DNA of 20,827 nt, taken from NCBI GenBank assembly GCA_937877675.1, contig CALEIS010000040.1, positions 1 to 20,827 of the forward strand, read 5' to 3'. A program made the translations under genes and the position numbers. The DNA comes from an uncultured Clostridia bacterium. GTDB taxonomy: Bacteria; Bacillota; Clostridia; Oscillospirales; Acutalibacteraceae. Positions 14,943 through 20,827 of this stretch are shown here, piece after piece; position 1 is the first letter of the stretch, and every line of letters begins with the position of its first letter. The notes beneath the pieces are model-generated. The model worked only from the letters and a program-made list of their open reading frames with translations. It ran no database searches and was not told the DNA's origin.

Positions 14943-16573
14943 TAGAGTTCACCATTACTACTGTCATAGCAAAGTCGTTTTTCTTCACCGTTTTCAATAT
15001 ATTTAATTTCAATAAGATTTTTTGAGATGAATTCAGCGGAAATAAGCTGTGGTCTGGTGTTGTTGAAGATATGTAACAAAACATCCATTTTTTCGCTATT
15101 GTAATCACCAACATTATCGGATGTGAAAAGCAAACTACCGAAAATATGGTTTACTATTGCAGAAATTTTTCTTTGGTCAAAGGTGCTTGTCATATTGTTA
15201 TCACGAAGCAAGAAAACGTCAGGGTCATTAGCAAATGCTCTGCCGTCAAGTCCACGACGGAAAATAGTGTTCCAGAGAGTTGTTCTTGTGCAAACGTCTT
15301 CAAGATGAACCTTGAATTTTGTCCATTCAAGACCGATGTCAGCACCGATACGACAATAGTCAACCTTGCCGAAGGCAGGATGGAGTGGTACACCACAACC
15401 GAGAATGAGTTTATCGCCAACACATTCACGAATAAAGTCCATAGCCTCACACATTAACTGACCACGGGATTTTCCGTTTCTTGGTACAACACATGCAGAA
15501 TAAAGAAAATCAAGCTTAACCATATCGTATCCCCATTCATTAAGGACAACATTAAAGAAATTCTTTATGTGTGCACGGACTTCTTCATTTTCGATGTCAA
15601 GGCCATAGAAACCGCCCCAATTAAGACCACAGGACACCTTTTTACCATTTTTGTCACGGATAAGCCAGTCGGGATGCTCTTTTGCAACTTTTGATGTGTA
15701 CTGGCATGAAAGTGGAGCAAGCCAAAGACCTGCTTTCATACCTTTTTCGTGGATTTTGTCGGCAATATATTTCATTCCGTTAGGGAATTTTTTACTGTTA
15801 ATGCTCAACCAGTCACCAACAGCGGTCTGATAACCGTCGTCAATCTGGAAAATGTCGATTTTCGCATCTACCTTTGAAAGTGATTCAAGGTCAGTTGTGA
15901 CAATATCCTCTGTAATATTCTGATAGTAGTTGTACCATGTTGTATAGCCATTTGTTCTGCCAACTCGTGGTGCAGGAACATTCATAGCAGAGAAATATTT
16001 GTCATAAATCTCATTTTCGTTGCCGTTAAAGTGAACAACGTCAATGAGTACATATTCATCCTTTATAACAACGCCCTCTAACTCACGCTCAAAGGTGATT
16101 TCGTTTTCAGGGGCAAGAGCACGGATTACTGTGTAACCCCAACGCTCACTGAGTGAGCCGAAAAGGTCAAAGTTTTCACCATTACGGACATAACCATATG
16201 AAAAACCATGGAAATAGCCTTTCTGTTGGTCATATTTCACGAAATCATAATCGCCATAAGCCGATGTTGGCAAAATTCGTCTGATTGCTTCTTGTTTGAA
16301 GTTCAATTTAAGAGGCTCGTCGTTGATGAAATATTCCTTGCACTCTGTCCATGATTGATATCCATTAAGAAAAATGCGAGAATCCTTCTGGAAATCATAT
16401 GGAATTGTCATTTTAAACTTAACGTTTTCCATTTCTGCAAAAGGCTTGATGTTAAGTTTAATATGGTCCTGAGTTGCAAGGTAATCAATTGAGAAATGCT
16501 CAGTTTCAAAAAGATTTGTCTTATACACAACTTTATCAACCATATATTCAATATTAATTTTAAATCGTTTCAT
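14939..16573 (-). CDS. Alpha-galactosidase-like glycoside hydrolase, GH36 family
   Basis: A 544-residue enzyme of the GH36/clan D type, which retains configuration when removing alpha-galactosyl (in some members alpha-N-acetylgalactosaminyl) residues. It has an N-terminal beta-sandwich (about 1-195), then a TIM barrel. Motifs are NGYTTWYNYY (208-217), IFQIDDGYQ (241-249, D245 and D246), GLWLAPL (282-288), the nucleophile in MVKLDFLYS (D355) and the acid/base in RIGADIGLEW (D412). It is shorter than the ~700-residue canonical enzymes, with a compact C-terminus. There is no signal peptide, so it is cytoplasmic and would act on imported oligosaccharides. AAAGGGG lies about 10 nt before ATG. It diverges from the phosphohexomutase operon. 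Exact linkage is not predictable. Confidence 0.88.
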   Translation of the reverse strand: MKRFKINIEYMVDKVVYKTNLFETEHFSIDYLATQDHIKLNIKPFAEMENVKFKMTIPYDFQKDSRIFLNGYQSWTECKEYFINDEPLKLNFKQEAIRRILPTSAYGDYDFVKYDQQKGYFHGFSYGYVRNGENFDLFGSLSERWGYTVIRALAPENEITFERELEGVVIKDEYVLIDVVHFNGNENEIYDKYFSAMNVPAPRVGRTNGYTTWYNYYQNITEDIVTTDLESLSKVDAKIDIFQIDDGYQTAVGDWLSINSKKFPNGMKYIADKIHEKGMKAGLWLAPLSCQYTSKVAKEHPDWLIRDKNGKKVSCGLNWGGFYGLDIENEEVRAHIKNFFNVVLNEWGYDMVKLDFLYSACVVPRNGKSRGQLMCEAMDFIRECVGDKLILGCGVPLHPAFGKVDYCRIGADIGLEWTKFKVHLEDVCTRTTLWNTIFRRGLDGRAFANDPDVFLLRDNNMTSTFDQRKISAIVNHIFGSLLFTSDNVGDYNSEKMDVLLHIFNNTRPQLISAEFISKNLIEIKYIENGEEKRLCYDSSNGELY

Positions 16574-16603
16574 AAATGTAGCCCCTTTCTGCCTTATACA
16601 AAA

Positions 16604-16632
16604 ATTATAGTTTAATAATATTAAAAATGCAA
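16604..16632 (-). promoter_or_regulatory. Sigma-A promoter for the GH36 gene
   Basis: On the minus strand TTGCAT (16627-16632) and a perfect TATAAT (16604-16609) are 17 nt apart, about 30 nt before the start codon. Confidence 0.7.
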
Positions 16633-16665
16633 TACACTAAAGGGCAATTATATAACTATTTTTGT

Positions 16666-16694
16666 TTGACACTAAAAACTTTTTCGTGTATTAT
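16666..16694 (+). promoter_or_regulatory. Strong sigma-A promoter for the phosphohexomutase operon
   Basis: A perfect TTGACA (16666-16671) and TATTAT (16689-16694) with a 17-nt spacer; the ATG is about 35 nt downstream, preceded by AAAGGGAG (16716-16723). It lies back to back with the GH36 promoter, so a regulator bound between them could control both. Confidence 0.8.
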
Positions 16695-16729
16695 TATTGT
16701 ATATAATTATGCCTTAAAGGGAGCGTAAA

Positions 16730-18373
16730 ATGATGAGCATTAAAGAGATTTTTGAATATTGGTGTACCTTTGATGAGGACACAAAAAATGAACTTTTAAG
16801 CCTTACTGATGAAAAGGAAATTGAAGATAGATTTTATAAGGAATTAGAATTCGGCACAGGCGGACTCCGTGGTATTATGGGTGCAGGTCCTAACCGAATG
16901 AATAGATATACAATCGCAAAGGCAACAAAGGGATATGCTGATTATCTTAAAGGTCGTTTTCAAGGTGACATTAGCGTTGCTATCGCCTATGACTCACGAA
17001 ATAACTCGCAGTATTTTTCACAAGTTGCAGCAGGTGTGCTTTCTGCAAACGGAATTAAAGTATATATTTACGATACACTTATGCCAACACCTGTACTTTC
17101 ATTTACAACAAAGTATTTAGGCTGTAACGGTGGTATTGTGCTTACTGCAAGTCATAATCCAAAGGAATATAACGGATATAAAATCTATGACGAAAAAGGT
17201 TGTCAGTTAGTACCACAGTTTGCAAGTCAGGTTATTGAATTTGTAAATGTAGTTACAGATTTGAAGAGTGTTACAGTTGATGATTTTGACAAGGCAGTTA
17301 GTGACGGTAAAATCGTTGTAATCGGTGACGATGTACTTGATGAATTTATTAAAGAAGTTAAGAAACAATCCATCTATGAAGAAAAATCAGACCTTAAAAT
17401 TGTTTATACTGCACTTCACGGGTCAGGTAATATTCCAGTGAGAAAAGCACTCGATGGAATGAATGTTTCAATCGTAAAATCTCAGGAACTCCCTGACGGT
17501 AATTTCAGTACAGTCCGTTCACCAAATCCTGAAGAAAAGGATGCTCTCACTATTGCAATCGCACAGGCAAAGGATGAAAATGCAGATTTTGTTCTTGGTA
17601 CAGACCCTGACTGTGACAGAGTAGGTACTGCAGTTTTACACAATGGCGAATATGTACTTTTGACAGGTAATCAGGTGGGTGCTTTGCTTGTTGATTTTGT
17701 ACTCTCACACAGAAAAGATACTCTCAACGAAAAATCAACACTTGTAAAGACTATCGTTACAAGTGAACTTGGTGCAGATATTGCTAGAAGTTATGGACTT
17801 CACATTGTTGACACTCTCACAGGTTTTAAATATATCGGTGACCAGATTGGAAAATACGAAATCAATGGTGACAGAGAATTTGTAATTGGTTACGAAGAGT
17901 CCTACGGTTATCTTGTTGGTACTCACGCAAGAGATAAGGATGCTGTTGTTTCATCAATGCTTATCTGTCAGATGGCAGCATATCACAAGAATAACGGCAG
18001 AACACTTGTTGATGCACTTAATGCTATTTATGCGAAATATGGTTTCTATCTTGATGCACTTGACACATTCGTGCTCAAAGGTAAGGATGGTGCCGAGAAA
18101 ATTCAGAGCATTATGTCAAATATGCGTGAAAATGGCTCATCACTCTTTGATAACATTAAAACTGTTCTCGATTACTCAAGGGGCATTGACGATTTGCCAA
18201 AGGAAAATGTGCTTAAATACACATTCACAGACGGTAGTTGGATTGCAGTTCGTCCATCAGGTACTGAACCAAAACTTAAAGTTTATTACTCAATGTGTGG
18301 CGAAACAAAGGCAGTTGCAACAGAAAAACTTGAAAATATAAGAGCAATTCTCAAAAAAGAAATTGAGGGTTAA
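16730..18373 (+). CDS. Phosphoglucomutase/phosphomannomutase (alpha-D-phosphohexomutase)
   Basis: A 547-residue cytoplasmic enzyme that interconverts hexose 1-phosphate and 6-phosphate (glucose and/or mannose). All four domain signatures are present: the phospho-serine loop TASHNP (139-144, S141), the Mg-binding DPDCDR (292-297), the sugar-specificity loop GYEESYG (387-393) and the phosphate-binding RPSGTEPK (508-515). The N-terminal FGTGGLRG (41-48) is typical of the PgcA-like group. GEESYG-type loops are common in enzymes handling glucose and mannose, so specificity is open. Two start codons in tandem (16730 and 16733) are both compatible with the ribosome site. It heads an operon with the NifU-like and GH38 genes, where it would pass released sugars to glycolysis or to nucleotide-sugar synthesis. 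Confidence 0.95.
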   Translation: MMSIKEIFEYWCTFDEDTKNELLSLTDEKEIEDRFYKELEFGTGGLRGIMGAGPNRMNRYTIAKATKGYADYLKGRFQGDISVAIAYDSRNNSQYFSQVAAGVLSANGIKVYIYDTLMPTPVLSFTTKYLGCNGGIVLTASHNPKEYNGYKIYDEKGCQLVPQFASQVIEFVNVVTDLKSVTVDDFDKAVSDGKIVVIGDDVLDEFIKEVKKQSIYEEKSDLKIVYTALHGSGNIPVRKALDGMNVSIVKSQELPDGNFSTVRSPNPEEKDALTIAIAQAKDENADFVLGTDPDCDRVGTAVLHNGEYVLLTGNQVGALLVDFVLSHRKDTLNEKSTLVKTIVTSELGADIARSYGLHIVDTLTGFKYIGDQIGKYEINGDREFVIGYEESYGYLVGTHARDKDAVVSSMLICQMAAYHKNNGRTLVDALNAIYAKYGFYLDALDTFVLKGKDGAEKIQSIMSNMRENGSSLFDNIKTVLDYSRGIDDLPKENVLKYTFTDGSWIAVRPSGTEPKLKVYYSMCGETKAVATEKLENIRAILKKEIEG

Positions 18374-18375
18374 TT

Positions 18376-18612
18376 ATGAAAGATTACATAAATACAATAA
18401 TCAAGCCGAAACTTCAGGGTGACGGTGGAGAAATTGACTTTGTATCATACGAAAATGGTGAACTTACTGTGCTTTTACAGGGAGAATGTTCAAAATGCCT
18501 TATAGTTGACCGTTGCCTTCGTTGGATAGAAAGCGAAGTTGTGCGAGATATGGGCGAATGTGTAAAAGTAATTGCACAGAAGAAAAAACCATTTTTCTGG
18601 GATAAAGATTAA
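18376..18612 (+). CDS. Stand-alone NifU C-terminal-like domain protein
   Basis: A 78-residue protein resembling the NifU C-terminal domain (Nfu type), a scaffold that holds and passes on iron-sulfur clusters. It shows IIKPKLQGDGGEIDFVSYE (8-26), the match to the conserved alpha-helix plus DGGD region, then a beta strand and the metal-binding C38-x-x-C41, with an additional cysteine C47. The segment after CSKC differs from the usual GCPSS, reading LIVDRCLRW, so it may be a diverged member. It begins 2 nt after the phosphohexomutase stop and ends 15 nt before the mannosidase, so it is co-transcribed with sugar genes. No Fe-S assembly genes are nearby. Function in this setting is unknown. Confidence 0.78.
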   Translation: MKDYINTIIKPKLQGDGGEIDFVSYENGELTVLLQGECSKCLIVDRCLRWIESEVVRDMGECVKVIAQKKKPFFWDKD

Positions 18613-18627
18613 GGCGGTGAAGTGTAA

Positions 18628-20827
18628 ATGGCACATATTAAAGTTGTTAGACGAAGTATGCGTCCTGAAGAATGGACGGATTTACGCTTCGGTTGGCTTA
18701 AAAGATACATATATGGTGAAAAATTTGAAATAGAAAATCTCAAAGTCCGTGATGCTCGTCAGGTTGCAGAAATGCAGTATGAGTATTATCCCGAGGGTTG
18801 GAGAAATCTTCGTAAAGGTGATATGTACTTTACTCCTGACGGAACTGCATTTTTTGAAGCAGATGTAGTTATTCCCGAACATCTTCGTGGAAAAGAACTT
18901 TGGTTTTCACTTAAAACTGCTGCCGAAATTATCGTTAAAGTAAATGGCAAATATGTTGGTGGTGTTGACCCTAACCGTGACAGACTTTTGCTCACTCCAT
19001 ATCTTAATGGTGCAACTGAACTTCATTTTGAAATGGAAGGCTACAACCGTTCAAAACCTGATGACGAGAGAAACCCTGAATCATTGTCGGTTCGTGGTTG
19101 CCGTCAGATTTTTGAAGGTGCATACCTTGCAACAATCAATCATACTGTTCTTGATTTGGTTTATGACCTTGAACTTTTGCTTGATATTGCAAAAAGTGAT
19201 TTGTTCAACGAAGATTATCGCAGTTTCTTAAATCGTGAAATCAACAATGCACTTAATCTCATTGACTTTGATGACTTGAAAAATGAGGATGTTGCAAGTG
19301 CAAAGAAATATGTTGATGACGTAATTTATGCAAATGATGATTACAAGGGTAATGGTGATGTGGCACTTGTTGCTCATTCCCACCTTGATATTGCATATTA
19401 TTGGCGTAGAATTCACTCTGTTCAGAAGAATTTAAGAACAATTCTTATTCAACTTCGTCTTATGGACAGATACCCTGATTTCAAATACACTCATACTCAA
19501 GCATACACATACGAAATGCTTGAAAAGTATTATCCTGATGTATTTGAAGAATTAAAAGAGAAAATTGCAAATGGTCAGTTTGAGCCTGTTGGGGCTATGT
19601 ATGTTGAGCCTGACTGCAATATTCCTTGTGCAGAGAGCTTAATTCGTCAGTTTATTTATGGTCAGCACTATTTCCGTGAAAAATTTGGTAAGACTATTAA
19701 AAACTGTTGGTTGCCAGATGTTTTTGGTAACTCTTGGATTTTACCTCAAATTCTTAAAAAGAGTGGCGTTGACTACTTTGTATCAAATAAAATGTCAACT
19801 TGGAATGATACAAACAGATTCCCACATAACAACTTTATCTGGAAAGGTATCGACGGTAGTGAGGTTTACGCTTGTGTGCCACCAACTCATTTTATAACAT
19901 GGAATATGCCTTCACAAATTCAGGAAAACTGGGAAGCATATCAGGATAAAAACCAAGGTGGACAAACAATGTCTATGTTTGGTTATGGTGACGGTGGTAG
20001 TGGTTGTACTGAAGAAATGATTGAGGTTATGCATCGATTCAATAAACTCTCAATTATGCCAAAAACTGAACATGTCAGCGGTCAGGAATTCCTTGAAAGA
20101 AACCTTAAAGATAACAAAAATCTTTCAAAATGGGACGGTGAACTTTATCTTGAAATGCACCGTGGCACATTCACCACAAAGTCAAAGATGAAGAGATATA
20201 ACCGTCAACTTGAATATAAACTTCGTGAAGCAGAGATTGTTTCAACTCTTCGTCATTTAAAGGGTGAAGAATATCCACACGAGGAAATTCGTGATATTTA
20301 TAAGAAACTTCTTATCAACCAATTTCACGACATTCTTCCAGGTAGCCATATTACACCTGTTTATCGTGATGCTATGGCAGATTATGAAGAAATCGAAAAG
20401 AGAGTAGAAAAACTTATCGGTACAGGTGAGGAGTATTTCAATTCACTCAATTTCCCAAGAAAACATCTTACATTCGTTGAGAATGAATTTGGTAACAGCA
20501 CTCGTTATGGCAAGAAGGGTAATTGGGTAATTCCAAACCTTCCTGCTCTTTCGTGTGGAGATATTAAGGTTGAAGAAACTGACGAAGAATGGCTTTCAAT
20601 CGGAGAAAAGGTTGTTACACCATTCTATGAAATTGTGTTTAATACTGATGGTAGTATCGAAAGCCTTTATGACAGAGAACTAGGTCGTGAATGGGTAAAT
20701 GGCGAGTTTAACAAACTCAAACTTTATAAGGATAATCCTGGTGTTTATGACGCTTGGGATATTCTCCCTAATTATAAGGACAGAGAAGTTGACATTCAGA
20801 TTGTTTCACCACTTAAAACTGTGGAAA
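18628..20827 (+). CDS. Alpha-mannosidase, GH38 family (3' end beyond the window)
   Basis: The reading frame from ATG 18628 stays open to the window edge (733 codons) of a family usually near 850-1050 residues. GH38 enzymes are zinc-dependent retaining alpha-mannosidases. Seen motifs are HSHLDIAYYW (250-259; zinc ligands H250 and D-x type D254, with H252), the nucleophile in WLPDVFGNS (D364), GYGDGGSG (452-459) and NQFHDILPGS (564-573, zinc-ligand H567). The N-terminal ~235 residues form the beta-sandwich/helical region typical of bacterial cytoplasmic GH38 proteins. There is no signal peptide. The start is supported by GGCGGTGA 7 nt upstream. It is the third gene of the operon led by the phosphohexomutase; released mannose could enter metabolism after phosphorylation. 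Linkage specificity is not visible, and the beta-rich C-terminal domain is cut. Confidence 0.94.
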   Translation, partial: MAHIKVVRRSMRPEEWTDLRFGWLKRYIYGEKFEIENLKVRDARQVAEMQYEYYPEGWRNLRKGDMYFTPDGTAFFEADVVIPEHLRGKELWFSLKTAAEIIVKVNGKYVGGVDPNRDRLLLTPYLNGATELHFEMEGYNRSKPDDERNPESLSVRGCRQIFEGAYLATINHTVLDLVYDLELLLDIAKSDLFNEDYRSFLNREINNALNLIDFDDLKNEDVASAKKYVDDVIYANDDYKGNGDVALVAHSHLDIAYYWRRIHSVQKNLRTILIQLRLMDRYPDFKYTHTQAYTYEMLEKYYPDVFEELKEKIANGQFEPVGAMYVEPDCNIPCAESLIRQFIYGQHYFREKFGKTIKNCWLPDVFGNSWILPQILKKSGVDYFVSNKMSTWNDTNRFPHNNFIWKGIDGSEVYACVPPTHFITWNMPSQIQENWEAYQDKNQGGQTMSMFGYGDGGSGCTEEMIEVMHRFNKLSIMPKTEHVSGQEFLERNLKDNKNLSKWDGELYLEMHRGTFTTKSKMKRYNRQLEYKLREAEIVSTLRHLKGEEYPHEEIRDIYKKLLINQFHDILPGSHITPVYRDAMADYEEIEKRVEKLIGTGEEYFNSLNFPRKHLTFVENEFGNSTRYGKKGNWVIPNLPALSCGDIKVEETDEEWLSIGEKVVTPFYEIVFNTDGSIESLYDRELGREWVNGEFNKLKLYKDNPGVYDAWDILPNYKDREVDIQIVSPLKTVE

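Overview
The window looks like chromosomal DNA from an AT-rich, spore-forming member of the Clostridia, plausibly an Oscillospiraceae/Ruminococcus-like gut or rumen bacterium. The basis is a GTP-type PEP carboxykinase, a gerA-type germinant-receptor operon, a BspA-like leucine-rich repeat surface protein, several carbohydrate-active enzymes and typical low-GC promoters and Shine-Dalgarno sites. The genus is inference. There is no rRNA, tRNA, phage gene, transposase or CRISPR array that I can recognise.

Layout: (1) 1-1880 holds the 3' end of PEP carboxykinase with its terminator, then a monocistronic calcineurin-like phosphoesterase with a C-terminal hydrophobic anchor. (2) 1849-3790 holds a bidirectional terminator and a large membrane-anchored parvulin-type foldase on the minus strand, with a hairpin in its leader. 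(3) 3881-6199 is a two-gene operon of a ROK sugar kinase and a cytoplasmic sialidase-like beta-propeller protein. (4) 6203-7946 is a zinc-ribbon Ser/Thr protein kinase with two membrane segments. (5) 7947-10012 is an accessory-looking patch: a GC-rich long palindrome, then a secreted BspA-like leucine-rich repeat protein bracketed by inverted copies of a ~35-bp sequence. (6) 10047-14942 is a sporulation/germination block: DUF421 and DUF4363 genes on the minus strand, divergent from gerA-gerB-gerC homologues. The divergent intergenic region is itself an imperfect palindrome. (7) 14939-20827 is a glycan-use block: a GH36 alpha-galactosidase-like gene, divergent from an operon of phosphoglucomutase/phosphomannomutase, a NifU-C-like small protein and a GH38 alpha-mannosidase that runs off the window.

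Together the sialidase-like protein, GH36 and GH38 enzymes have no signal peptides. With the ROK kinase and the phosphohexomutase they outline cytoplasmic breakdown of imported oligosaccharides and entry of the sugars into central metabolism; no transporter is visible here. The germination block is a separate functional unit.

I see no wholly new defence or mobile system. The most interesting signals are the mirrored leaders between DUF421 and gerA, a GerC homologue lacking the lipobox cysteine, the inverted repeats around the BspA gene, the GC-rich palindrome, and a stand-alone NifU-like gene inside a sugar operon.
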